Origin: Eurosta solidaginis
Taxonomy: Eukaryota > Arthropoda > Insecta > Diptera > Tephritidae
Direction: 5' to 3'
Length of the DNA: 64,000 nt
Assembly: GCF_040869045.1 (NCBI RefSeq)
Contig: NC_090321.1
Coordinates: 73,007,183 to 73,071,182, forward strand
Shown: in pieces, positions 1-9,866 of the stretch
How positions within the stretch are numbered: the first letter of the stretch is position 1
How the letters are laid out: each line of letters opens with the position of its first letter
Position numbers and translations under genes: made by a program
Notes under the pieces: generated by a model
The model's database searches: none
What the model was told of the DNA's origin: nothing
The model's input: the letters and a program-made list of their open reading frames with translations, nothing else

Positions 1-225
1 TTAAATTAGCTTATACGAGATGCCAACTTAACACAAAAGAAATATATGGGGCTTAGCGAATTATTCTCGTTTCTTCGCGAAACAACAAAAAAAAAAAACG
101 CTACCATAGTTTTAAGTGTGTGAAAGTTAATACACGGCAGAAATGCATTCCATTTGGAAAAGTTGTTCATTTGGTTGCAGCCTCGTACAATTGTAATACG
201 TTTTCGTTATTCCAAAATAACTACC
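1..225. other. AT-rich sequence without a recognised gene
   Basis: No open reading frame, RNA gene or repeat unit could be supported here. It is the left flank of the inverted SINE-like dimer that begins after the 16-bp duplication at 226-241. Confidence 0.6.
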
Positions 226-910
226 AAACATTTTAATTATAATTAAGAATTCATGAGCTTAACACCGGCTTATAATAATTGAATATTAAATTTTTATGTT
301 TTTCTAAGAGAAACTGAAAGGAAAGAAAGAAACATTTACTGGCATATTGCGATGGTACCACTTCGAAAACCGCCACGTAATCATCATCAGGCAATTTCGT
401 AATGTTATCAAAGATTTCACCGAGACTCGAACCGCGAATCACACGGTGAAACTGCAGTTGCCTCGACCACTAGGCTATCCTGCTTGTATTTGTTTCCTTG
501 CTTAATTCAATTGAGACATTATGTAGATTTGTTTTTGTAAAGTTTCTTTTTCGTGCGAATGAGAAGCTTTGTAAACTCGGGCTTACTTTTACATTTTTAT
601 GTTTGTATGTTTTAATGGATAGCCTAGTGGTTAAGGCTACTGCAGTTTCAACGTGATTCGCTGTTCGAATCTCGGTGAAACCTTTGATAACATTACGAAA
701 TTGCCTGATGATGATTACGTGGCGGTTTTCGAAATGGCACCATCGCAATATGCCAGTAAATGTTTCTTTCTTTCTTTTCAATATCTCTTAGAAAAACATA
801 ATAACTGAATATTCAATTATTATAAGCCGATGTTGAGCTCATGAATTCTTAATAATAAGTACAAATTGAACACAACATTAAAACAAACAAACATAAACAT
901 TTTAATTATA
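226..910. repeat. Head-to-head SINE-like inverted dimer with 16-bp target duplication
   Basis: Two arms of about 240 bp (242-480 on the minus strand and 617-858 on the plus strand) are near-identical inverted copies separated by a 136-bp spacer. Each arm starts with a tRNA-like A box (plus arm 620-637, TAGCCTAGTGGTTAAGGC) followed by a B-box-like GTTCGAATCTC (plus arm 663-673; GGTTCGAGTCTC in the minus arm). This fits an RNA polymerase III promoter of a tRNA-derived SINE. The whole unit is bounded by the direct repeat AAACATTTTAATTATA at 226-241 and 895-910, which looks like one target-site duplication. A CTGATGATG...GAAA motif lies in the body of each arm, with GAAG in place of GAAA in the minus arm. 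Read from the sequence; the SINE assignment is inference from the box motifs. Confidence 0.75.
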
Positions 911-2696
911 TTTTTTTTGTTATTCCGGACTAATTTCAAAGGCTGCAATCTAAAAGTGTTATTATTCCATGAATGGGAATGCAGTGATTACATTCTGGGG
1001 TGATTGCATTCTTTAACAAATCTGATAGACGACAAGGTAAACACTCAAGATAACACGAAACTGTAATTTCCCAGTTGGTTTTTAAATTTGGCCTTTTCAC
1101 GTCACCATAATTATAATTATCAGTTTGTCCGTTCAAAAATTATGTATGATCAGTGTACATATTTTATTTTTGTAATAAAGTAAAAATTATAATATGCATA
1201 GTGTTAATTATTATAACAAAATATACTTTGCAATTTATACTTTATTTTTTAAATAATTTTTTAATAGAATTTCCTTTTTAAAAATGAAAATTTTTGATTA
1301 CCTCAAAAAAGAAAATCCTAATTAATTTAAAATAAAATACTTCAAATGAATTAAATAAATTTAAAAAATAAATAAATATTTTTGTTATTTGGTTTATCAC
1401 CAAAATATGAATACATATATGAATAGACCAATTGTTACTTTATATTTGCTTACAAATTTTCTACTATCGTTTTTTCAAGTTTGCCTTGTATTGCCAGTAT
1501 TACCCGGTGGCATATATGCAATTCTTCTATATTGCTAATAGAAAATGCTCGCAATGTGTTTTGAATTCGAAATCAAAACAATTTTGTGATTGTAGCAGTA
1601 TAAGTGTGACAAGAAAAAATTTAAATTTAGGTACATTCGATTATTGAATACAAAAACAAAAACGTTTAAACAGCAATATATCGGCACTCTGATGTTTGGG
1701 AATGTACCTAGCCTTTTGTAGCAATATAGGAGTATTACATATATGCCCGGTGGTGACGTGTGAAATCTTATTTAGTTGCCAACAGCTGTATTTTGACTAA
1801 AAACTGTTTTATTCTTACCTTTTCAAAAACGTCGCAAAATATGTTCACAATACATTGACTGAAGAGTTGTATATATGTACTTTTTACATTTTTGACGATA
1901 GAATCTATTAAATATAGCAAGGGCAACTTTATATCTGGCGGCACCTGTAGAAGTGGAGCATTGGAAATGAACGAGATAATAGATTTAACAAAAAAAAATT
2001 TATAATTGACATCAAATAGATAAGAAACCAGCCGACATACTTGGGACGAAATGGTGATTCACTGAAGTTCCTTCATATTTGTATATGTGTATTCATAAGA
2101 ATATTATGGAAATAGTGAATCTATTTAGTACACACATTTTGCCTGCACTCTATCTTGAAACAATCTTAATATACATAATTCAAATTTATGTTGACAAAGA
2201 GAATAACTAAAATTGTACGGCTACAGTTTCACGAAATAAAAGACAGTTGAAAATAGCTGATCTTAAAAATAGTTTTATTAAATTTGGTTTTTATGTTAGT
2301 AATTTTCATTTTTGTTCTTTTGTATATTTTTTAGTAGTGGAGATTTTCACTTTTTTTCAATATTTGTCACTTGTGTTTCGGAGGATGTATCGTCGGGGCT
2401 GTAAATAATATAGAAATTCTATAAAACGTGGTTTTTACATACTAGTTTAAATCCACTGGCACATTACGAGCTCTTCGTAGTGTTTTCTTATAATATTTTT
2501 TGTTACAGTTGAAAGAGTTTTGCCTAATTGAGTATCTAAAATGCTTTTATACCACGTTTAAACTATAGAGATGCTAAACTTTTTTTTTATAAAAATAATT
2601 ATTTAAAATGCTATGACAAGGATATTCCCAACCCGACCTGTATTTCATCCATATACATACATACATAAATATGTACATCAATTTTTAAAAACTATC
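911..2696. other. AT-rich intergenic or intronic sequence
   Basis: Long A/T runs, with no protein that I recognise and no repeat shared with the rest of the window. The short ORFs at 936-1136 and 1432-1647 have no family resemblance and no visible splice or promoter context, so they are not called as genes. Confidence 0.6.
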
Positions 2697-3027
2697 GGCC
2701 GTCGTGGTGTGGTGTTAGATCTATCACACCGAGGGTCCTGGGTTCAACTCCCGGGCAAAGTAACATCAAAAATTCAGAAAAAAAATGTCTTATCGGGGTC
2801 ACCCCACGGAATTGATTTGGCAAACACTCCGAGTGTATTCCTACCATGAAAAGCTTCTCTGTGAAAATTCAACTGCCTTGCAGATGTCCTTCGTATTCGG
2901 CATAAAAGATGATGTAGGTCCCTCTCGCCAATTTTTATGGAAAATTAAAAGGAGCACGACGCAAATTGTAAGAGAAGCGCGACCTAAATCTCTTCGGAGG
3001 CAAATCGCATCAAGTATTTAATTTTTG
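2697..3027 (+). repeat. tRNA-derived SINE, copy 1
   Basis: The head is tRNA-like, with an A-box-like region GTGGTGTGGTG and a strong B box GGGTTCAACTCCCGGGC (2741-2757). The body ends in CTCTTCGGAGG followed by a T-rich tail. The same sequence from head to tail recurs at 32767-33130 in the same orientation, with many point differences. This shows a dispersed family of about 330-360 bp. A target duplication could not be defined with confidence. Confidence 0.75.
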
Positions 3028-3082
3028 TTATCGATCACATTTGGAAATATATGTACATATCTAGTTTCACATTTAACTCAGC

Positions 3083-3467
3083 TAAGTAATAAATTACAGT
3101 ATATATATTGGAACGATTTTCCGTCATCCCTTGTCAAATTTTGTTTCGAGACAAACCGGTTTTATTACGGACTTTTACCTGCCTCAGTCAGCCACACAAA
3201 TCGATCAGTAAAAATCGCCCTCGCTTCTGAATGAACACACAGCACATACACATAACTAAATATAAACAAGCATCAAATTTGAAAATACCTCTTCATGTAC
3301 CTATCAACTATAAATACAGGACAAACGACAACAACAGATCAGAACGAAATTCGACACTGATGATGGCACAACACCGAAACCGGTGGGATGACGGGAAATA
3401 GTTCCAATATACATCATTTATCCACCCTGTCGGAAAATCAACAAAACAAAATAAGTAATAAATTACA
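3083..3467 (+). repeat. Short retroposon with palindromic ends and 16-bp target duplication
   Basis: The perfect direct repeat TAAGTAATAAATTACA at 3083-3098 and 3452-3467 brackets a 353-bp insert (3099-3451). Inside it, 3104-3130 and 3385-3411 form a 27-bp inverted repeat (TATATTGGAAC....CCGTCATCCC, two mismatches). The right part carries CTGATGATGGCACAACACC followed by GAAACCGG (3357-3382), and the 3' end is an A-rich CAAAACAAAA tail. The A-rich tail and long duplication point to target-primed reverse transcription rather than a DNA transposon. A diverged right end of the same family lies at 6135-6220. Family name unknown. Confidence 0.65.
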
Positions 3468-3789
3468 CTTTTATGCCTATTATTATTTCGAAAACCGCCT
3501 CAAATAGATAAGAAGCCGGAAAAGTGTTTTTATTATCAAGGCAACACAAAGCCAACTATACCAAAACAGACAAGATGATAAGTGAATTTTTGATCGGTAG
3601 TTTTAGAAGTGGCATATCTACCTTGCAAGCGGGCGGTGTCATGCCCTTTTTTTAAATATCCAGTTGTTATACTCAACTTTAACTTTTATTACTACCTTAA
3701 AGTAAAATTTTGGTATTTATGCCTAATATATACTTTATGAAAAACTGAAGTAAGGACTGTTACAAAAAGTTCTGCAAGGTTACTTTTGT

Positions 3790-4040
3790 TTGTTTTAAGG
3801 TTCAAGGTTCGATTCGAACTCAAGGCCAGAAACAATAATTTTTTCTAATGATAATTATTGTTTTTTTTTTTTTTAATTTTTCTATAATTGAAAAATTGTA
3901 TTCTGTTTTTGGAATTATAGGTAGAAAAGTTTTCAGACAACCTGCCATAGTGCGGATAGATCCATTTCGAAGGGTGTTAAGCCTTCATCATCAGTACGCT
4001 TTAGGCACGCTGCGCTAACCATTTAGCTATACAAACAAAA
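3790..4040 (-). repeat. Probable SINE-like element with A-box head
   Basis: On the minus strand, TAGCTAAATGGTTAGCGCAG (about 4011-4030) resembles a tRNA A box. It is followed by CTGATGATG (3986-3994), a GAAGG...CCTTC inverted pair and CGAAATGG. The far end has the near-palindrome GGTTCGATTCGAAC at about 3797-3810. The layout (A box, CTGATGATG, CGAAATGG) matches the arms of the inverted dimer at 226-910 although the rest differs. The element boundaries are uncertain. Confidence 0.4.
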
Positions 4041-4058
4041 AAAAAACATTTGTGTGTT

Positions 4059-4740
4059 TTAGCCATGGAAATACATATTTATATCACTAACATGTAATTT
4101 GTACTTCCGTAACGGTTTTTGTTGGTTCAAAAGTTTTGCTTTCATCAGAGTCCAATATCGCTCAATTGGCCGCAACTCAGGCACGTTGAGTGGCTTCAAG
4201 TTTTTTCTAACATAATTTACATTGTCATCTTCAAACCACTTTTGGGTGACACGTGTGTAATGCACACAGTCCGGCCAGAATGTAGTTGGACCATTATGAC
4301 GACGTAGGAATGGCAGAAGACGTTTTTGATGCCACTCACTCGCGTACATTTCTGCGTCGATGGTTTCCATCGTAAAGAATGGTGTGGATTTATGCCCTCA
4401 TTCACAAAAAGCTTGCCCAAATCAGAACCTTCTGCCAAGCTTTTATATTTGGATGGTTTTTTTCGAATCACTTTTCACTTCGTTTTGGAACTTTTTTCTT
4501 TTTGTACGTTTTAATAGCGTTTCTATGCTTGATTCGTGTGACTTTCATATGCGTGGTTTTGGCTATTTTGGCAATATCTCTCGTTGACATGGATTTTTCT
4601 CCAACTGGGTATCTGCTTATTCCTCTGGGCGGCCACTTCTTTGCTTGTCCCTCACTAAGCCACCTTTCTGGAAGCGCAAATATATCCTCCGACAGTGACA
4701 TAGGATGATGCTGTGAGTTTCGCAGGATTTTTGTAAGTTA
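4059..4740 (-). pseudogene. Decayed Tc1/mariner-superfamily transposase
   Basis: Three minus-strand reading frames overlap and together resemble a Tc1/mariner transposase. The 5' part (4468-4701) is basic and contains a possible helix-turn-helix (STRDIAKIAKTTHMKVTRI). The middle (4217-4471) overlaps it in another frame. The 3' part (4059-4370) contains TTFWPDCVHYTRVTQKWF and PELRPIERYW, the region that carries the last acidic residue of the DDE/D triad. The frames are out of phase, so the gene is dead. The same segment recurs as a fragment at 31316-31468. Terminal inverted repeats were not identified. Confidence 0.65.
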
Positions 4741-5127
4741 TTGGGATTATTCGTCGAAATGTACATTTTTTTACATTGCTCTTCGTTCATTTTTTTTTTT
4801 TTTGTTTTTTGACGTGGTTAAGGGCTTGACTTCAGAACATTGTTTACTATATAGTTTAGCAGCTTAGATTGAGGTTATGTTGCGAATAGAGTGGAAGGCA
4901 GTAAAAAAAGGCAGTGGAATGGCGTGGAATGAAGGACAGCAGGAGGAGTAGAGTTGCATTGCATCAATATACTGTCAATCTTTGTAGCAATATTTAAGTT
5001 AAATGTAGAAAAAATAGCTAACAACTTGAATATAAGCAAATATTTTCTCTTAATTACTGCATATAAGGTGTCCTAAATGTTATATATTCCAAAATATTCA
5101 ATGTTTATGTCTGTTTAAAAATTTAAC
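4741..5127. other. Non-coding sequence between transposase remnant and small ORF
   Basis: There is a T-rich tract at 4790-4810 and a purine-rich stretch around 4880-4960 (GGCAGTGGAATGGCGTGG). No coding or repeat feature could be supported. Confidence 0.5.
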
Positions 5128-5439
5128 TTGAATTTTCTTAAAGATTTTCGTAATATGGACGTTAGTAATGTTTGTATGTGTGTACTAACTTTGAGCGATC
5201 AGCTGTTAGTTGTGCTACTTGGTAAGGTTTACCAATACTTATCATATATATTATTTCTAATTGCTGTTTTTATGTACGGGTCCCTTTTTCGCTCTTATTT
5301 GGAATCCAAATCTATAAATAAAGTTTTGATTGTAAAGATGGAGATTCGGGCTATTAGCGAGCTTTGTGAAATTATGGTCGTAGTGCTTTTGTTTAGCTTT
5401 ATTTTATTAAAACAATTTGTTAAAAATAAACGATTGTGA
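5128..5439 (+). CDS. Candidate small two-helix membrane protein, unrecognised
   Basis: This open frame of 103 codons is more likely to start at the ATG at 5155 (95 residues). It has two hydrophobic stretches separated by a short charged segment: roughly LVVLLGKVYQYLSYILFLIA with FMYGSLF, and later IMVVVLLFSFILLKQF. It ends in the basic tail KNKRL. Codon choice is mixed rather than purely AT-driven, which is the main reason for listing it. I do not recognise the family. No splice sites, promoter or neighbour supports it. It could equally be a chance ORF in AT-rich DNA. Confidence 0.25.
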   Translation: MNFLKDFRNMDVSNVCMCVLTLSDQLLVVLLGKVYQYLSYILFLIAVFMYGSLFRSYLESKSINKVLIVKMEIRAISELCEIMVVVLLFSFILLKQFVKNKRL

Positions 5440-6134
5440 GCACACAAAGAAATCTATTTGTACTATGGCACTATTGTGAATATTTGCACTGCATTACCCG
5501 CAGTTGCTATTGTACGCTAGATGTCAGCGCAGGCTGTAAGTTTTAACTGATTGACGGCAAATGTTAGTATACGCTAGATGGCTGCGCAAGCTGTAAGTTG
5601 ATAGAGCAGCTGATTTCTATTGATATTTGATAAGAGACTTTTATATTGGTTGCGCAAGATGCGCACGGGTCAGGCCCGTATATCAAGTATTTCTTTAGTA
5701 AATTTTAACTATTTCCACAATAAAATACTTTATATTCGCTGAAACTGCTGAAATTTTTATAAAGTACAAGTAGGCTTTATAGAAACGAATCAAATGGTCT
5801 GAAACATTTTTTCAAATTTGTAAAAAATGTTATGCACTTCAACCTAACTATTGGCCATCGGTCCTCATTATCTAGATGAAGTTTTTTCCAGAAAAAGGTA
5901 AACATATTTTTATGCATATATAATAAGCAAAAGTGTACAAAATTGCATATTTTCCTGTTTTTAAGTTAAAGTCCAACATTCCCTTTTAATACTAGGTTAT
6001 CTTTCTGAGCTGCATGACGTTTGACTCGTTGAATATGTAATTTTTGGATCAAGTAAATAAAATAAGAGTTTCGAACTTTATTTTTACTGTAAATGCATAA
6101 TGAACTCACTTATTTCAGAGAACTAAAATTTACA
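5440..6134. other. Gene-free stretch with a short imperfect direct duplication
   Basis: A segment of about 33 bp containing ACGCTAGATG...GCGCA.GCTGTAAGTT occurs twice, at about 5511-5544 and 5568-5600, spaced 57-58 bp. Nothing else was recognised in this stretch. Confidence 0.5.
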
Positions 6135-6220
6135 CTGAAGATGGCACAACGCCGAAACCGGTTTGTCTTGAAACCAAATTTGATAAGAGATGACGAAAAA
6201 TCTTCCAATATATTTATTTA
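6135..6220 (+). repeat. Right-end fragment related to the 3083-3467 retroposon
   Basis: It shares the CTGA.GATGGCACAAC.CCGAAACCGG block and the terminal GATGACG.AAAATC.TTCCAATATA with the element at 3099-3451. It also keeps the intervening TTTGTCTTGAAACC segment, which in that element is seen only in the inverted left end. No left end or target duplication was found. Confidence 0.5.
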
Positions 6221-6690
6221 ATTTTATTTATTTAATCATAATCAACTCCTTATTGAACCTTTTTGTGCTTTCAGGGGCTTTATCAATAACCATTTCTTCA
6301 AGAACCGAACCAATAAACCACCCATATGCCATACCATTGTCATACAAAAGCTAGGAGTTTGCCTTCCTTAAATTTAAGTATTCTCACATAATATTATATT
6401 TAAACCACATTAGCTTCTTGCAAACTCCAAATACATTTTAGTTAAACAATTATGCGATATTTGTAAAAATGAATTAAGGAGTTTAACTTGGTTACCGATT
6501 TTAAAGCAAGTAAGTTAGTGGTAAAGAACATATCAGTATTCTATCTGAATTTAAAGGCAATCTTACAAGTACCTTTCAGGGAAAATGCTAGTACTATCCC
6601 CTCAAGTTTAAGGAATAATTACCAAAATGTTTCAGATTAACTATTGGAAAATTACTAGGAAACTACTGGAATTTGTTGTCATATTTTAAA
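6221..6690. other. AT-rich sequence without a recognised gene
   Basis: No ORF of interest, no repeat shared within the window and no regulatory motif could be supported. Confidence 0.5.
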
Positions 6691-7276
6691 GTATTGTGAC
6701 GAATATTAGCATTACTAACTGATACATGATTGATATGATATGATTTTTTTTTTTTTTTTTAACTGATACATCACTAAGTTTATTAAGTAAAGGCACAACA
6801 ACAATAAAACAAGCTGCCACTTCTGTGTACGTAAACAAATCAATGATCATTTACTCACATGTGTACATACAAGGCAACGGAGAGATACGCACAAATACTT
6901 GTAATAATCAGCCGAAGTAGTACTCACATATACACACGCATATGGCTATGCGAGAGGCTATAAGCTACAAATATACATGTACATATATGGCTGGTAACCA
7001 AGCATGAACTTCTAGAAGTTACTAGACCTTAGGAGAAATGGGTGAACGAGGCAACAGAGAGTATATAAGCAGCGAAAGCTGAGTAATCAGTAATCTGTTT
7101 GATTTAAACACGCAATTAGTTGTGAAGTAAGAGTTATTGTGAAGTACCTTCAAAGTAGTTTAATAAAGACCATTTTGCATTATTGAATATTGGAGTTATT
7201 TATTCGACAATTTAGCGATTCGAACGTTTGCAGAAGGTGTAAAATAAGCGGAATTTCTCTAAATTCGTTACAGTAT
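6691..7276 (+). mobile_element. Solo LTR of a Gypsy-like retrotransposon, copy 1
   Basis: The 578-bp LTR (6695-7272) begins TGTGACGAATATTAGCA and ends AAATTCGTTACA. It is flanked by the 4-bp duplication GTAT (6691-6694 and 7273-7276). A TATA box (GTATATAAGCAG, about 7060) and an AATAAA signal (about 7161) fit an LTR promoter and polyadenylation region. There is no internal region, so it arose by LTR-LTR recombination. It is homologous to the LTR at 43814-44325 and, more distantly, to 31469-31948. Confidence 0.85.
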
Positions 7277-8243
7277 GTTTCAAGTACCTATCACAGAAAA
7301 TACCGAAATGCATATAAGTTACCAAAAGCCTCGATTCACGTACTTTGAATTTAGAATCAACTGTTCAGCGGAGAGCACAATGTAACATCTTCTATTTATA
7401 ACGGGACTATCGTGCGTACGCCCTCTTCTGCTTAACTCGACCAACAAGACCATATTTGGAGTTACCAGTGTCATCTGACGGATAAACAGGAAATTTATAT
7501 TGATACGTGGAAGGTATCCGTAGATTAGCACATATTATCATTTAACTTAAAAAAGTCGTTTAAACCAGCGCCTTCTTTACAATTGAAAAATTACTTCCTA
7601 TGTCTAATTTCCTACAACTACATTGGAATAGCGGACTAAACAAAATGTTGACTTTAAAATGAAATGTAAAATAAGTGTACACGGTTTGTAACATTAACGA
7701 AACAATTACGAATTTAAATTAACTGCGCTTGTGATTTTACAGTTATACTCAGTAAATCTCTTTTTCATTTTATACCCATCGCAGCGCCTTGGAAATATCA
7801 CAGGTTCTTTGAGCCAATCTTATTAGTGGGAAACCTTTGTACATAAGACTAACAAATTGCAAATCATCATTCCCTTACAAATATTTAGTCCAAACTAAAA
7901 TGTTTGAGGTTAAACACATAGCAAATTTGAGATTATTTCACAAATGTCTTACATCTTTGCGCTATCAGGTCGGGTATGGGATTGCCCTTGTATTTTTTAT
8001 AATTGTTTTTAAATAACTTTCCAGTTTGTGCAATGACCAGGTGCTATTAGTAACTTGTTATTATCCTATGCTCTATTTTAATCAAATATAACTTATACTT
8101 TCCGCATGGAAGAGATTCCACGTATAAGAGGTATTTTGTCACTAAAAAAGACTGAAAAATAGTTCGAGTTTCACATGCGTCGGATCAGTGATGGATCTTT
8201 GTTTGTCTTTAACTCAATTTATATATATTAAAAAAAATTTAAC
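7277..8243. other. Gene-free sequence, part of the intron downstream of the Pcf11 exon
   Basis: On the minus strand this stretch follows the splice donor of the Pcf11 exon. No continuation of the CTD-interacting domain could be found in any frame. A short minus-strand frame at about 7413-7545 has protein-like composition but no recognisable homology, and is left uncalled. Confidence 0.5.
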
Positions 8244-8442
8244 CTTAGATATGTGTTGTTCGACCACTTTAACTATAACCGATGCAAAAGCGATGTTTTC
8301 CTCTGCTAGCATAGTTAGCATATTTATCAAGGGTTTACTGTTACATGTGAGATCGGATAGACTTGAGAGATATTCCTCTGCAACACGTGCTTCATTCTCA
8401 TCTTGAGTTTTCACAGTTGATACATCCATTATTAATGATTTC
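8244..8442 (-). CDS. Pcf11: Pcf11, first coding exon (N-terminus of the CTD-interacting domain)
   Basis: Pcf11 is a nuclear subunit of cleavage factor II. It binds the phosphorylated RNA polymerase II C-terminal domain through an N-terminal CID and acts in pre-mRNA 3' cleavage and transcription termination. The minus-strand frame from ATG at 8429-8427 to 8244 encodes exactly 62 codons. It contains LSSLSDLTCNSKPLINMLTM and LAEENIAFASVIV, which match the highly conserved first helices of the Pcf11 CID as I know that family. A polypyrimidine stretch and AG (minus strand, ending at 8443) lie 14 bases upstream of the ATG, so a 5' UTR intron precedes it. The coding frame ends in AAG followed by GTTAAA, a usable if weak donor, at the position where conservation with Pcf11 stops. 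The rest of the CID and all later domains are not in the window as far as I can see. Known: the family and its role. Inferred: the splice sites and that the locus is functional. Confidence 0.8.
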
Positions 8443-8554
8443 CTGAAAAATAGAAGATTGAAATCAATAATTTGATTTTAAAGAAATACTGTGTACTTAA
8501 TTACATTTGGAAATATCTTATAATTTTAAACGAGCAATTCTTGTATATTTGTAT
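8443..8554 (-). other. Intron upstream of the Pcf11 coding exon, acceptor end
   Basis: The minus-strand sequence reading into the exon is CTTCTATTTTTCAG, a good insect 3' splice site. The matching 5' UTR exon was not identified, so the length of this intron is unknown. Confidence 0.5.
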
Positions 8555-9866
8555 ATTCGTATATTTGTATGCTTGTATAGCTGAACGATCTCGGGAACGG
8601 CTAAACCGATTTAAATGAACTTTGGCACAGAGATAAAGTATCACCTTCTAAGACTTTCTACCTAGGTGTTGCAACTCAGAATGATTCACAAGGTTGCCAC
8701 CTATTCGAAATTAAAGAAAAATTGCATGAGATATGCCGATATGGGTATCAAACGAAAGGTATTTCACTCCGCATTACAATAGGATAGGGACATTTTTGAG
8801 TAGGGTTGCCATTTAGGGTTGGGGTAGTTAGACGAAATAGTATTCGTATATTTGTATGTTTGTATAGCCGAACGATCTCGGAACGGCTAAACCGATTTAA
8901 ATGAAATTTGGCACAGAGATAATGTATCACCTTCTAAGACTTTCTACCTAGGTGTCGCCACTCAGAATGATTCACAAGGTTACCACCTATTCGAAATTAA
9001 AGAAAAATTGCATGATATATGCCGATATAGGTATCAAACGAAAGGTATTTCACTCCGCATTACAATAGGGACATTTTTGAGTAGGGTTGCCATTTAGGGT
9101 TGGGGTAGTTAGACGAAATAGTGTTCGTATATTTTGTATGTTTGTATAGCCGAAAGATCTCGGGAACGGCTCAACTGATTTAAATGAAATTTGGCACAGA
9201 CTTTCTATCTAGGTGTTGCCACTCAGAATTTTTCACAAGGTTGCCACCTATTCGAAATTAAAGAAAAATTGCATGAGATATGCCGATATGGGTATCAAAC
9301 GAAAGGTATTTCACTCCGCATTACAATAGGATAGGAACATTTTTGAGTAGGGATGCCATTTAGGGTTGGGGTAGTTAGACGAAATAGTATTCGTATATTT
9401 GTATGTTTGTATAGCCGAAAGATCTCGGGAACGGCTCAACCGATTTAAATGAAATTTGGCACAGAGATAATGTATCACCTTCTAAGACTTTCTACCTAGT
9501 GTTGCCGCTCAGAATGATTCACAAGGTTGCCACCTATTCGAAATTAAAGAAAAATTGCATGAGATATGCCGATATAGGTATCAAACGAAAGGTATTTCAC
9601 TCCGCATTACAATAGGGACATTTTTGAGTAGGGTTGCCATTTAGGGTAGGGGTAGTTAGACGAAATAGTATTCGTATATTTGTATGTTTTGTATAGCCGA
9701 AAGATCTCAGGAATGGCTCAACTGATTTAAATGAAATTTGGCACAGACTTTCTATCTAGGTGTTGCCACTCAGACTTTTTCACAAGGTTGCCACCTATTT
9801 GAAATTAAAAAAAATTGCATGAGATATGCCGATATGGGTATCAAACGAAAGGTATTTCACTCTACT
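8555..9866 (+). repeat. Tandem repeat array, five copies of about 265-290 bp
   Basis: Units begin ATTCGTATATTTGTATG at about 8555, 8842, 9123, 9389 and 9670, and the last is cut short at 9866. All contain GGAACGGCT..AC.GATTTAAATGAA and GTATCAAACGAAAGGTATTT. Copies 3 and 5 lack the internal AGATAATGTATCACCTTCT segment that copies 1, 2 and 4 have. Copies 2 and 4 read ATAGGGACATT where 1 and 3 read ATAGGATAGG. This alternation suggests amplification as a dimer of about 547 bp. The short ORFs inside recur with the repeat and are not genes. Confidence 0.9.

Noticed and set aside
251..781. Minus-strand ORFs of 63 and 103 codons
   Set aside because: They are translations of the two arms of the inverted SINE-like dimer and have no protein-family resemblance.
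2741..2757. Possible tRNA gene from the GGGTTCAACTCCCGGGC box
   Set aside because: No acceptor stem or anticodon arm could be folded around it, and the sequence repeats with the SINE body at 32767, so it is a SINE promoter.
7413..7545. Minus-strand 44-codon frame with protein-like composition (LRIPSTYQYKFPVYPSDDTG)
   Set aside because: I could not match it to any family, it lacks convincing splice sites, and a frame of this length occurs by chance. It could be a host exon, but there is no support.
8188..8406. Plus-strand 72-codon ORF over the Pcf11 exon
   Set aside because: It is the antisense shadow of the Pcf11 exon, whose minus-strand translation is clearly the conserved one.
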